Positions 42,751 through 52,006 of a DNA stretch of 64,000 nucleotides are shown here, piece by piece (positions within the stretch are counted from its first letter, which is position 1; every line of letters starts with the position of its first letter). The notes beneath the pieces were generated by a model. It worked only from the letters and a program-made list of their open reading frames with translations, searched no databases and was not told where the DNA came from. Position numbers and translations under genes: made by a program. Source of the stretch: Actinotalea solisilvae (GTDB lineage: Bacteria; Actinomycetota; Actinomycetes; Actinomycetales; Cellulomonadaceae); the NCBI RefSeq assembly GCF_016464425.1, contig NZ_JADDKQ010000006.1, positions 1 through 64,000 on the forward strand. Reading direction: 5' to 3'.

Positions 42751-45324
42751 ATGGCGCGGCCGTGGCCGCTGACCGGTCGGGACGCCGAGCTCGGCGAGAT
42801 CGCCGCGGCGGTCCGGCCGGGGCGGGCCGGGATCCTGCTGGTGGGGCCCGCGGGCGTGGGGAAGACCCGCCTCGTCCGGGACGCCGCGGCGCGCGCCGGG
42901 GCCGACGTCGTCTGGGCGCTCGGCAGCCGCGCCGCGCGCGCCTACCCGCTCGGTGCGTTCGCCGGGCTCGTCGACGTGCCGCCGGGCGACGCCGCCGCGG
43001 CGGTCGGCCGGGTGCTCGACGACCTCGCGCGACGCGGGCGCGTCGTGCTCGGGGTCGACGACGCCCACTGGCTCGACGAGCTCTCCGCGCTCGTGCTCCA
43101 CCGCGTCGTCGTGCGTCACATCGCGCCGGTGCTGGTCACCGTGCGCGACGGCGAGCCCGCGCCCGACGCGGTGACCGCGCTGTGGAAGGACGAGCTGCTG
43201 CCGCGCCGCGACCTCGCGCCGCTGGACGCGACCACGACGGCGTCCCTCCTCACGCGCGCGCTCGCGGGTCCGGTGGAGACGGCGGCCGCGCACCGGCTCG
43301 CGGCGCTGAGCGGCGGCAGCCCGCTCTACCTGCGGCACCTCGTCGCGGGCGAGGTCCGCGCCGGGCGGCTGACGCCCACGTCGGGCGTGTGGTGCTGGAC
43401 CGGGGAGCCGCACGTGACGCGCGAGCTCGCCGCGCTGCTCGAGCACGAGATCGGCGCGCTCGACGCGACCGTGCGCGACGTCGTCGACCTCGTCGCGCTC
43501 GGCGAGCCGCTCGCGCTCGCGACGCTCACCGCGCTCGCGGGCGGGGGAGCGGTGGAGGACGCCGAGGCGCGCGGCCTCGTGCGCGCGGAGGCCGGGCCGG
43601 GGGGCGACGTCGTGCGGCTGGTCCACCCGCTCTACGGCGAGGTGCGGCGCGACGCGATGGGCGTCGCGCGGGCCCGCCGGCTGCGCGGGCGGCTCGCCGA
43701 GCGGCTCGACCCGGACGCCGAGCCGCTGCGCCGCGCGGTCCTCGCGGTGGACTCCGACCTGCCGCTCGACCGCGGGCTGCTGCTGCGCGCGGCGCAGCTC
43801 GCGCTCGGCTTCCACGACCTGCCGCTCGCGGAGCGCCTCGCGCGCGCCGCCGCGGCCGACGGCGAGTGGCACGCGCGCCTCCTGCACGCCTCCACGCTCT
43901 CGTGGCTCACGCGCGGCGAGGAGGCCGAGGAGGTGCTCGCGGACCTCGCCGTGCACGCGCCCGACGACGGCCTGCGCGCCTGGGTCCACGCCCACCGCGC
44001 CGGCAACCTGCTGTGGACGCTGCGCCGTCCCGACCGCGCGCGGGCCGTCCTGCGCGAGGCCGCGTCCCTCCCCGACGCCGGACCGGCCGCGCTCACCGTC
44101 GAGGCGATGACCGCGGCGTGCGACGCCGCCGAGGGCCACGCGAGCGCCGCGTTCGCCCGGGCGCTCGCGCTGCACGAGCGCGACCTGCCCGACGACCTCA
44201 CCCGCCTCGTCGTCACCGCCGCCGTCGCGGCCTGCGCGGCCGTGCAGGGCCGCGTCGACCTGCTCGACGACGTCGTCGCGCGCCAGGGCGCGGGCGCGGC
44301 AGGTCGGGCGATCCCCGTGTTCGGGCTGACCGACTGGCTCGTGCTCGGCTACCGGCTGCACGGCGACGTCGCGCGGGCGCGGGCGGTGGGCCGTGCGCTG
44401 CAGGACTCGTCGGCGCAGCTGCCCGGACCGGCGCGGCTCATGGGGCTCGTGCTCGCGGGGCACGCGGCGCTCGCGGGCGGGGACGTGCGCGCCGCCGTCG
44501 TGCCGCTGCGGGAGGCGTGGGCCGGGCTGGGGCCGTCGCGCCACGAGTTCCGGTTCCGCGCGCGCACGCTGCTCGCGACGGCGCACGCGCTCGCGGGCCG
44601 CGCCGACGACGCCCGCCCGCTCGCTGCCGACGTCGCGACCGACGTCCACCCCGCCTACGCGCTCCTCGCGCCCGACGACCTGCTCGCGCGGGCCTGGGCG
44701 GCGGCGGCCGACGGCGCCCTCACCGAGGCGTGCGGGCACGCCATCGCCGCGGCCGAGCGGGCCCGCGCCCAGGCCTCGCCCGCGTTCGAGGTGCTCGCGT
44801 GGCAGACGACGACGCAGCTCGGCGGGGCGCCGGACGCCGTCGCGCGGCTCGAGGAGCTCGCCGCGGAGGTCGGCGGCCCGCGCGCGACGGCGGCGCTGGC
44901 GCACGCCCGCGCCTGGGCGGCCCAGGACGCCGACGCGCTGGTCGCCGTCGGGCGCGACTGGGAGGCGGTGGGCGACGTCGTCGCGGCCGTGGACGCGTCC
45001 GCGCAGGCCGCGGACGCGCACCGGCGGGCCGGGCGGCTGGGCTCGGCGCTCACGGCCACGACGCGCGCCCACGAGCTCGCGCGCCGCTGCGGGATCCGCA
45101 CGCCCGCGCTGCTCGCGGCGATCCACCCGCTGCCGCTCACGGCACGCGAGCGTGAGATCGTCACGCTCGCGGCGCGCGGTCTGAGCAACCGCGAGATCGC
45201 CGCGCGGCTCACGGTGTCCGTGCGGACGGCCGAGGGTCACCTGTACCGCGCGGGCCAGAAGCTCGGCGTCTCCGACCGCGGCCGGCTCGCGGGGGTGCTC
45301 GCCGACCCGCCCGAACCCGAGTAG
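42751..45324 (+). CDS. Large ATP-binding LuxR-family regulator (LAL)
   Basis: An 857-residue regulator. An AAA-type ATPase opens the protein: Walker A GPAGVGKTRL near residue 31 and Walker B VVLGVDDAHWLD near 97. The middle is alpha-helical, TPR-like. A LuxR helix-turn-helix ends it (LTAREREIVTLAARGLSNREIAARLTVS). No ribosome site; the ATG follows TAGCAT by seven bases, so it is likely leaderless. It precedes a cupin gene on the same strand, which it may activate. Confidence 0.93.
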   Translation: MARPWPLTGRDAELGEIAAAVRPGRAGILLVGPAGVGKTRLVRDAAARAGADVVWALGSRAARAYPLGAFAGLVDVPPGDAAAAVGRVLDDLARRGRVVLGVDDAHWLDELSALVLHRVVVRHIAPVLVTVRDGEPAPDAVTALWKDELLPRRDLAPLDATTTASLLTRALAGPVETAAAHRLAALSGGSPLYLRHLVAGEVRAGRLTPTSGVWCWTGEPHVTRELAALLEHEIGALDATVRDVVDLVALGEPLALATLTALAGGGAVEDAEARGLVRAEAGPGGDVVRLVHPLYGEVRRDAMGVARARRLRGRLAERLDPDAEPLRRAVLAVDSDLPLDRGLLLRAAQLALGFHDLPLAERLARAAAADGEWHARLLHASTLSWLTRGEEAEEVLADLAVHAPDDGLRAWVHAHRAGNLLWTLRRPDRARAVLREAASLPDAGPAALTVEAMTAACDAAEGHASAAFARALALHERDLPDDLTRLVVTAAVAACAAVQGRVDLLDDVVARQGAGAAGRAIPVFGLTDWLVLGYRLHGDVARARAVGRALQDSSAQLPGPARLMGLVLAGHAALAGGDVRAAVVPLREAWAGLGPSRHEFRFRARTLLATAHALAGRADDARPLAADVATDVHPAYALLAPDDLLARAWAAAADGALTEACGHAIAAAERARAQASPAFEVLAWQTTTQLGGAPDAVARLEELAAEVGGPRATAALAHARAWAAQDADALVAVGRDWEAVGDVVAAVDASAQAADAHRRAGRLGSALTATTRAHELARRCGIRTPALLAAIHPLPLTAREREIVTLAARGLSNREIAARLTVSVRTAEGHLYRAGQKLGVSDRGRLAGVLADPPEPE

Positions 45325-45392
45325 CCCGCTACCCGGACCGGTGCGCGGGGGCCGGCGCAGGCTCGGGTGACCCACCACCCGAGGAGGCCCCC

Positions 45393-45839
45393 ATGACCGC
45401 CACCTACGTCGCCCCCGGCGAGGGCACGAACCACCCCATGATCGACGGCGACCACGTCGCCAAGGCGACCGTCGAGTCCGCGGAGCCGGGCTTCGAGGTC
45501 TTCGTCGTCCGCGCCCCGGCGAGGCCGCCGGCGCCCCAGCACATGTCGCCCTGGAGCGGTGTGCTCTACGTGCTGCGCGGCACCGTGAGCGTGCAGGCGG
45601 ACGGCTTCACGGGCGACGTCGGGCCGGGCGGCGTGGTCGTCGTGCCCGCCGGGACGCCGGTGACGTTCCACGTCACCGAGGGCACGGCGGAGTTCCTCGC
45701 CGTGACGTCCGGCACGAGCGCCGGGCGGTTCTTCGCCGAGATGTCCGCGAGCGTCTCGGCCGAGCGGCTCGACGCCGAGGCCTTCGGCACCATGGCGACC
45801 GTGGCCGCGAAGCACGGCGTCGCGCTCGCGGGGGTGTGA
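45393..45839 (+). CDS. Cupin-domain protein
   Basis: A 148-residue single-cupin protein: PQHMSPWSGVLYVLRGTVSV and GPGGVVVVPAGTPVTFHV are the two cupin motifs, though metal-binding residues are incomplete (one histidine). C-terminal part helical (FFAEMSASVSAERL). ATG after GAGGAGGCCC. It lies 68 bases after the large LuxR regulator gene and is its best candidate target. Function unknown. Confidence 0.87.
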   Translation: MTATYVAPGEGTNHPMIDGDHVAKATVESAEPGFEVFVVRAPARPPAPQHMSPWSGVLYVLRGTVSVQADGFTGDVGPGGVVVVPAGTPVTFHVTEGTAEFLAVTSGTSAGRFFAEMSASVSAERLDAEAFGTMATVAAKHGVALAGV

Positions 45840-45884
45840 CGGCTCGCGACGCGCGTGGCCGTCCCCGGTGCCTAGGCTCCGGGG

Positions 45885-46649
45885 ATGGCCACCGTCATCC
45901 TCGTCCGGCACGGGCGCACCGCCGCGAACACCGCCGGCATCCTCGCGGGCCGCGCCCCGGGCGTCGGGCTCGACGACGTCGGGCGGGGTCAGGCCGAGCG
46001 CGCGGCCCAGAGGCTCGCCGTCGTGCCCCTGGTCGGCGTCGTCACGAGCCCGCTCGAGCGGTGCCGCCGCACGGCCGAGGCGGTCGTCGACCGGCAGCGG
46101 GCCGCGGCCCCTCTGGCGGTCGACGACGGGCTCACCGAGTGCGACTACGGCGCCTGGCAGGGCCGCGCGCTGCGCGAGCTCGCGACCGAGCCGCTGTGGA
46201 CCGTGGTCCAGCAGCAGCCCTCGGCGGTGACCTTCCCCGACGGCGAGTCGATGCGCGCCATGCAGGCGCGCGCGGTCGCGGCCGTCCGCGGGCACGACGC
46301 CGCCGTCGAGGCCGAGCACGGCGCGGGCGCGGTCTGGGCCGCGGTGTCGCACGGCGACGTCATCAAGGCGGTGCTCGCCGACGCGCTCGGCATGCACCTC
46401 GACGTGTTCCAGCGGATCGCCGTCGGCCCGGCGTCGCTCTCCGTCGTGCGCTACGGCGCGAGCCGGCCCGAGGTCGTCGGGATGAACCTCGACGACGGCG
46501 ACCTCTCGTGGCTCGCGTCGGCCGCGCCCGTGGGCGACGCGGCTGTCGGCGGTGGTGCGGGGCACGCGGCCGACGGCGAGCGGGTGGGCGCTGCGGGAAC
46601 GGACACCGCGGACGGCCGACCGGGCGACGTCGCGCAGCCCCGCTCGTAG
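45885..46649 (+). CDS. Histidine phosphatase, MSMEG_4193 family
   Basis: A 254-residue phosphomutase-like protein with RHGRTAANTAGILAGRAPGVGLDDVG at the start and AAVSHGDVIKAVLADAL for the second catalytic histidine. It is the first of three genes (with DUF3090 and SCO1664-family genes) that stay together widely in actinobacteria. The low-complexity C-terminal tail (about 215-254) is probably disordered. ATG lies six bases after TAGGCT, likely leaderless. Confidence 0.92.
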   Translation: MATVILVRHGRTAANTAGILAGRAPGVGLDDVGRGQAERAAQRLAVVPLVGVVTSPLERCRRTAEAVVDRQRAAAPLAVDDGLTECDYGAWQGRALRELATEPLWTVVQQQPSAVTFPDGESMRAMQARAVAAVRGHDAAVEAEHGAGAVWAAVSHGDVIKAVLADALGMHLDVFQRIAVGPASLSVVRYGASRPEVVGMNLDDGDLSWLASAAPVGDAAVGGGAGHAADGERVGAAGTDTADGRPGDVAQPRS

Positions 46650-46658
46650 ACTGCGACC

Positions 46659-47246
46659 GTGCCCACCCTCGTCCACGAGTTCGACTGGCCGGACCGCGTC
46701 GTCATCGGGACGGTGGGCCGGCCGGGGGAGCGGACGTTCTACCTCCAGGCGCGCACGGGCGCGCGGCGCGTGGCGATCGCGCTCGAGAAGGAGCAGTCCG
46801 CCGTCCTCGCCGACACGATCGACGAGCTGCTGAGCCGTCTCGCCGCCGACGCCACCCACCGCGTCAGCGTGCCGACCGAGACGCCCGCCGAGCTCGTCGA
46901 CGACGACCCCCTCGACCAGCCCGTCGAGGAGGAGTTCCGTGCCGGCGAGCTGCGGCTCGGCTGGGACCCCCGGACCGCGCAGGTCGTCATCGAGGCGTAC
47001 CCGATCGAGGTGCTCGAGGTCGACGCCGCGGACGACGACGACCTCGCCGACCTCGCGGCCGACGCCGAGGCCGCCGAGCCGAGCGAGATGTTCGTCGTCC
47101 GGATGCCCGTGGGGACCGCGCGCGCGTTCGCCGAGCGCACGCGCAGGGTCGTCGGCGCGGGGCGGCCCGCGTGCCCACGCTGCGGCCGGCCCATGGACCC
47201 GGACGGCCACGTGTGCGACCCGACCGACCTGCCCGGCGCCGTGTGA
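46659..47246 (+). CDS. DUF3090 family protein
   Basis: A 195-residue conserved actinobacterial protein of unknown function. It begins MPTLVHEFDWPDRVVIGTVGRPGERTF and ends with a zinc-ribbon-like CPRCGRPMDPDGHVC. The GTG start lies six bases after TAGACT, possibly a second leaderless promoter, only nine bases after the phosphatase stop. The next gene overlaps by GTGA. Confidence 0.92.
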   Translation: MPTLVHEFDWPDRVVIGTVGRPGERTFYLQARTGARRVAIALEKEQSAVLADTIDELLSRLAADATHRVSVPTETPAELVDDDPLDQPVEEEFRAGELRLGWDPRTAQVVIEAYPIEVLEVDAADDDDLADLAADAEAAEPSEMFVVRMPVGTARAFAERTRRVVGAGRPACPRCGRPMDPDGHVCDPTDLPGAV

Positions 47247-48046
47247 CGGAGCCCGACGCCGACCTCGACGGCGGCGAGCGGGGCGAGGCCGACCTCGACG
47301 GCGGCGAGCTCGAGCTGGTCGGGCGGCTCACCACCGCGTCGAACGCGACGTTCCTCGGCGCGATCGGCGGCGTCGCGGTCGTCTACAAGCCGGTCGCGGG
47401 GGAGCGGCCGCTGTGGGACTTCCCCGACGGCACGCTCGCGAACCGCGAGGTCGCCGCGCACGCGGTGTCCGAGGCGCTCGGCTGGGGCATCGTGCCGCGC
47501 ACGTGGCTGCGGGACGGGCCGCTGGGACCGGGCATGGTCCAGCTCTGGCAGGAGCCGGACCGCGAGCAGGACCCGGTCGACGTCGTGCCCGCCGGTGCCG
47601 TCCCGGGCGACGGCTGGCGCGCCGTGCTCGAGGCCAGCGACGAGCGCGGCCGGCCGGTCGTGCTCGTCCACGAGGACTCGGCGACGCTGCGGCGCATGGC
47701 CGTGCTCGACGTCGTCGTCAACAACGCGGACCGCAAGGGCGGCCACGTGCTGCCCATGCCGGACGGGCACCGGTACGGCGTCGACCACGGCGTCACGTTC
47801 CACACCGAGCCCAAGCTGCGCACGGTGCTGTGGGGGTGGCTCGGCGACCCGCTCGCGGACGACGAGGTCGCGGCCGTCCGCCGGGTGCTCGCAGGTCTCG
47901 GGGCGGGCCTGGGCTCGACCCTCGCCGAGCTGCTCGCGGCCGACGAGGTGGACGCGCTCGCGGGTCGGTGCGAACGGTTGCTCGCCGAGGGGTGCTTCCC
48001 CGGACCGGAGGGCGACATGCCTGCGGTCCCCTGGCCGCTGTTCTGA
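47243..48046 (+). CDS. SCO1664-family kinase-like protein
   Basis: A 267-residue conserved actinobacterial protein. Motifs recall a PI3/4-kinase or HipA-like fold: the ATP-site lysine in VVYKPVAG, a catalytic-loop-like VLDVVVNNADRKGGHVL, and a metal-binding-like YGVDHGVTFH. The N-terminus has a short duplication (ADLDGGE twice). GTG overlaps the DUF3090 stop. Kinase activity is a prediction from motifs; substrate unknown. A hairpin terminator follows. Confidence 0.9.
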   Translation: MTEPDADLDGGERGEADLDGGELELVGRLTTASNATFLGAIGGVAVVYKPVAGERPLWDFPDGTLANREVAAHAVSEALGWGIVPRTWLRDGPLGPGMVQLWQEPDREQDPVDVVPAGAVPGDGWRAVLEASDERGRPVVLVHEDSATLRRMAVLDVVVNNADRKGGHVLPMPDGHRYGVDHGVTFHTEPKLRTVLWGWLGDPLADDEVAAVRRVLAGLGAGLGSTLAELLAADEVDALAGRCERLLAEGCFPGPEGDMPAVPWPLF

Positions 48047-48080
48047 CGGTCGGCCCCCGCGGCCACGCGGTCGGTGGCGC

Positions 48081-48119
48081 GTGAAGGGTTGGTCGCGCCG
48101 GCCGCGACCAACCCTTCAC
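48081..48119. terminator. Hairpin terminator (repeat copy 1)
   Basis: A perfect 17-bp stem, GTGAAGGGTTGGTCGCG, with loop CCGGC, between convergent genes. The same GTGAAGGGTTGGTCGCG arm appears in the hairpin at 50746-50788. Confidence 0.85.
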
Positions 48120-48139
48120 ACGCGCGGGGAGCGCGGCAC

Positions 48140-49849
48140 CTAGCGGGTGCCCGGCCGCCGGCGGCGGACCGCGACGAGCGACGCGCCCGCGAGGACCAGC
48201 AGCAGCGCGACCCCCCGCGAGGCCGAGGGCCTCGGTGCCCGTGCGCGGCAGCGGGCCGGACGACGGGCTCGCGGCTGCGGCCGGTGCCGTGGGCGCCGCG
48301 GGTGCCGCCGGCGCAGCCGGGTCCGCCGCGACGCGGAATGTCAGCGGCGCACCGCTGACCTGCCCCGTCGCCGTGCTCGCCTCGAACCGCACCATCGTGC
48401 CGTCCTGCACGGCCGTCGGGGTCCACGTGAAGGCGAACGTGGTGCCGGCCGGGCCGACCGACTCGGATGCCGTCGCGTTGCCGAGCGCCGCACCCCAGGT
48501 GCGGCCGCCGTCGAGCGAGACGCGCCACACGCCGTCCGGGTCGGTGCCGGCGACGGTGTACGCGAGCGTCAGGGCCACGCCCGCGCGCACGGTGACCGTG
48601 CCGTCCGGCCCGGCGACGACGCCGGTCGGGCCCGCGACGATCACGGGCGCCTCGGCGACGGTGAGGGCTGCAGCGGCGCTGACGGCCGTCGTCGGGCCCG
48701 CGACCAGCGACGACGTCGCCACGGCACGCACCAGCAGGCCGTCGTCCGAGAGCGTCGGCGTGAGCACGAGCTGCGGGCCGGTGGCACCCGCCACGGGGGC
48801 CCACGTCGCGCCGCCGTCGGGCCGGGTCTGCCACCGGACGGTCGGCGACGGCGTGCCGCTCGCGACCGCGGTGAAGGTCGCCGTCGTGCCGGCGTCGGCC
48901 GTCGCGTCGGCTGGCTGCGTCGTGAACACGGGCGACTCGACCACGGTGAGCACGGCGGCGGCCGAGACGGCGTCGGGCCCGACGCCGTTGGTCGCGCGTG
49001 CCCGGACCGTGAGGCCGTCTTCGGCCAGGCCGACGGCGGCGAGCGTGAGGGTCGTCCCGCTCGCCCCGGCGATCGTGGTCCACGTGCCGGCGTCGAGCGC
49101 CTCCCAGGTGATCGTCGCGGCGGGGCGCGCGTCCACGGCCACGGTGAACGTCGCGTCCTGGCCGGACGACACGGTGAGCGGGTCCGGGTCGTCGGTGATC
49201 GCGGCGCCCCACTGCACGGTGAGGACCGCGGCCGCGCTCGTGGCCGCGCCGGCCACGCTCGTCACGACGGCGCGGTACTGCTGCCCGTCGAGGGCGCGCG
49301 CCGCGGTCACCGTGAGCGTCGTCGTCGTGGTACCCGGGACGGCCGTCCACGCGGAGGTACCCGCGGGTGCCGTCTCCCAGGTCACGGCGGGGGCGGGGGT
49401 GCCCGACGTCGTCACGGTGAAGGTCGCGACGTCGCCGTCGACCGCGGTCACGGCCGCGGGGTCGGACACCGTCGGGGCGGCGTGCACGGTGAGCAGCGCG
49501 CTCGCCGACGTCACGGGGCCACCGGCGCCCGAGACGACCGCGCGCACGCGCACGCCGTCGTCCGTCACGGGGACGGCCGTGCGCACGTACGTGGTGCCGG
49601 TCGCGCCCGGGACGTCGGTCCAGACGGCGCCGACGGCGGTCGCCAGCTCCTGCCACTGGACCGTCGGCGCGGGCGAGCCGGCGACGGCGACCGAGAAGGT
49701 CGCGTCCTGGCCGGCCATCACGAGCACGTCGCCGGGCGCGGTCGTGACCACGGGGCCCCAGGTCACGGTCAGCGTGCCGGGCGTGCCGGTCGTGCTCCCC
49801 GCGGCGTTCGTCGCGACCACGCGGTACCGCTGCCCGTCGAGCGCGCGCG
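48140..49849 (-). pseudogene. Ig-like repeat surface protein with LPxTG anchor, 5'-truncated and frameshifted
   Basis: The C-terminal part of a cell-wall protein with at least five Ig-like domains (repeating units such as VTAARALDGQQYRAVVTSVAG and PAPTVQWQ). It ends in the sortase signal LPRTG, then breaks in a run of six Gs; with five Gs the frame continues AGVALLLVLAGASLVAVRRRR and stops at 48140, a normal membrane anchor. The 5' end stops abruptly at 49850 inside an Ig repeat, with no start or signal peptide. So it is doubly damaged. Confidence 0.82.
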
Positions 49850-50134
49850 TACCCCGGTCAGGCGGGCGGCGAAGCCGCGCACACGCTGACGGTCGCGGAG
49901 ATGCCGCAGCACACCCACGCGGTGACGGCGGCGCCCACGGCCGAGCTGGCCGACGCCGCGGGCGCGCGGTGGGGGACGACGTCGCGCGACCACTACGCGC
50001 CCGCGTCGCAGGTGGTCATGGCGACCGACCTCGTGGCGAACGTCGGCGGTTCGCAGCCGCACGAGAACATGCCGCCCTACCTGGCGCTGAACTACGTCAT
50101 CGCCCTGCAGGGCATCTTCCCGAGCAGGGACTGA
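49850..50134 (+). pseudogene. Tail-collar-domain protein, 5'-truncated
   Basis: The last 94 residues of a phage tail-collar / microcystin-dependent-type protein: GQAGGEAAHTLTVAEMPQHTH, then YLALNYVIALQGIFPSRD. The N-terminal GEIRxFAG...NGQ part, present in the next gene, is missing; the sequence begins at the same point where the opposite-strand Ig gene is cut. The intact tail-collar gene follows after nine bases. Confidence 0.82.
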
Positions 50135-50143
50135 GGAGAACCG

Positions 50144-50689
50144 GTGGCTGACCCCTTCCTCGGCGAGATCCGGATGTTCGCCGGCAACTTCGCGCCCCGC
50201 AGCTGGGCGTTCTGCCACGGGCAGCTCATGCCGATCTCCCAGAACACGGCGCTGTTCTCGCTGATCGGCACGTACTACGGAGGCGACGGGAAGAGCACCT
50301 TCGCGCTCCCGGACCTGCGGGACGCGACCCCGGTCCACTGGGAGACGACCGGTGGGGCGGGTCACGAGGTCCCGCCGTCCCCCGGCGCGAGCGGCGGCAC
50401 GAGCACCGTGACGCTGCTGGCCGGCGAGATGCCGGCCCACACCCACGCCGTGCGCACCGTGCCGTCGGGCACGCGCGGCACCACGGGCAACCCGTCGGGC
50501 AGCGCGTGGGCGAGGTCGCAGCAGGGCCGCCTCACCGAGCAGCTCTACTCGACCGGCGCCGGCACGGTCGCGATGTCGCCGGCTGCCGTGTCCGCCGCGG
50601 GTGGTGGTCAGCCGCACAACAACCGGTCGCCGTACCTGACCGTCAGCTTCATCATCGCGCTGCAGGGCATCTACCCGCCGCGACCCTGA
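50144..50689 (+). CDS. Phage tail-collar-domain protein (microcystin-dependent protein type)
   Basis: An intact 181-residue member: MADPFLGEIRMFAGNFAPRSWAFCHGQLMPISQNTALFSLIGTYYGGDGK is the collar domain, and NNRSPYLTVSFIIALQGIYPPR the conserved end. GTG start after GAGGAGAACC. Such genes occur in tandem in bacterial chromosomes and may be secreted surface or contractile-system accessories; no tail machinery is nearby. The truncated copy just upstream was presumably its tandem partner. Confidence 0.9.
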   Translation: MADPFLGEIRMFAGNFAPRSWAFCHGQLMPISQNTALFSLIGTYYGGDGKSTFALPDLRDATPVHWETTGGAGHEVPPSPGASGGTSTVTLLAGEMPAHTHAVRTVPSGTRGTTGNPSGSAWARSQQGRLTEQLYSTGAGTVAMSPAAVSAAGGGQPHNNRSPYLTVSFIIALQGIYPPRP

Positions 50690-50745
50690 CGGCGACGGCG
50701 ACCGCAGCGACCCGCGGCCCTCGTGGTGCCTCCAGCCCTCTCGAT

Positions 50746-50788
50746 GTGTGAAGGGTTGGTCGCGTCCCGCGTGACCAACCCTTCACAC
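50746..50788. terminator. Hairpin terminator (repeat copy 2)
   Basis: A 16-bp perfect stem, GTGTGAAGGGTTGGTC, with an 11-base loop, after the tail-collar gene. Its arm shares GTGAAGGGTTGGTCGCG with the hairpin at 48081-48119. Confidence 0.85.
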
Positions 50789-50869
50789 CCCGGGCCCGAC
50801 GGCGACCGTGGAGCCGTCGTCCCGCTCAGCGGTACCGGCGCTCCACGCTGACCTCCGGACCGCGAGGCC

Positions 50870-51901
50870 TCAGCCCTGCGGCGTGAGCGTGCGCTCGCGC
50901 TGCTTCACGCCCGCCGGGCCGTACGGGTAGTCGTCGACGCGCGGCGTGCTCGCCTCGGTGAGCCGCTCGACCTCCTCGGCCGTGAGCTCGAGGTCCGCCG
51001 CGCCGAGGTTGTCGGTGAGCTGCTCGACCGTGCGCGCGCCGAGGATCACCGACGTCACCGCGGGCTGCTGCGCGAGCCACGCGAGCGCGACCTGCGACAT
51101 CGTCACGCCGCGCCCCTCGGCGACCGACCGGACGGCGTCGACCACCTGCCAGGTCCGCTCGTCGGCGTTGCGCGCGGCCCACGCCTCCATGCCGCGCTGC
51201 GGGTTCTCACCCAGGCGCGTCGCGCCCGTCGGGTCGACGTCGCGCCGGTACTTGCCGGTCAGCCAGCCGCCCGCGAGCGGGGACCAGGGGAGCAGGCCGA
51301 CGCCGGCGTCGAGCGCGGCGGGGACGACCTCGTGCTCGATGTCGCGCACCAGCAGGTTGTACTGCGGCTGCAGGGTCACGGGCGCCGCCCACCCGTGGGC
51401 ACGGGCCACGTGGACGGCCTTGGTGAGGTGCCAGCCGAGGTAGTTGGAGAAGCCGTAGTAGCCGATCTTGCCGGCGCTCACCGCGTCGTCGAGGAAGCGC
51501 AGGGTCTCCTCGATCGGCGTGTGGGCGTCCCACGCGTGCATCTGGTACAGGTCGACGTGCTCGACGCCGAGCCGGCGCAGCGACGCGTCGAGGGCGTCGC
51601 GCAGGTGCCGCCGGGACAGGCCGGCGTCGTTCGGCCCGTCGCCCATGGGGAACCGCCCCTTGGTCGCGACGACGAGCTGCGCGGCCTCGGTCGGGTGCGC
51701 GGCGAGCCAGCGGCCGACGATCTCCTCCGACACCCCGCGGCTGTAGACGTCGGCGCTGTCGACGAACGTCCCGCCGGCCTCGACGAACGCGGTGAGGATC
51801 GCGCCCGACGTCGCCTCGTCGGCCTCGGCGCCGAACGTCATGGTCCCGAGGCAGTGCGTGGAGACGACGGCGCCACTGCGCCCGAGCGTGCGGTACTGCA
51901 T
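50870..51901 (-). CDS. Aldo/keto reductase
   Basis: A 343-residue NADPH-dependent reductase: MQYRTLGRSGAVVSTHCLGTMTFG, catalytic Asp/Tyr in FVDSADVYSRG, Lys in VVATKGRFPMG and His in YQMHAWD. The ATG follows a CCGCAGGAGGACCC ribosome site. It is unrelated in detail to the one at 40110-41084. Substrate unknown. Monocistronic, divergent from the MmcQ gene. Confidence 0.92.
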   Translation of the reverse strand: MQYRTLGRSGAVVSTHCLGTMTFGAEADEATSGAILTAFVEAGGTFVDSADVYSRGVSEEIVGRWLAAHPTEAAQLVVATKGRFPMGDGPNDAGLSRRHLRDALDASLRRLGVEHVDLYQMHAWDAHTPIEETLRFLDDAVSAGKIGYYGFSNYLGWHLTKAVHVARAHGWAAPVTLQPQYNLLVRDIEHEVVPAALDAGVGLLPWSPLAGGWLTGKYRRDVDPTGATRLGENPQRGMEAWAARNADERTWQVVDAVRSVAEGRGVTMSQVALAWLAQQPAVTSVILGARTVEQLTDNLGAADLELTAEEVERLTEASTPRVDDYPYGPAGVKQRERTLTPQG

Positions 51902-52006
51902 GGGTCCTCCTGCGGATCGTCGGCGTGTCGGCCCATCTTCCGTCGGGCGACCCGTTCACGGCACGCTGAGGCGGTGCGGCGGCGCCGCCCGGGTCGAGGA
52001 GGGTCG

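Noticed and set aside
42679-45378. 899-codon minus frame opposite the LuxR regulator
   Set aside because: Arginine-rich low-complexity product, antisense to a clear ATPase-HTH protein.
50690-50869. Small RNA gene in the gap after the tail-collar gene
   Set aside because: Only the hairpin terminator is evident; no promoter or RNA family is recognisable.
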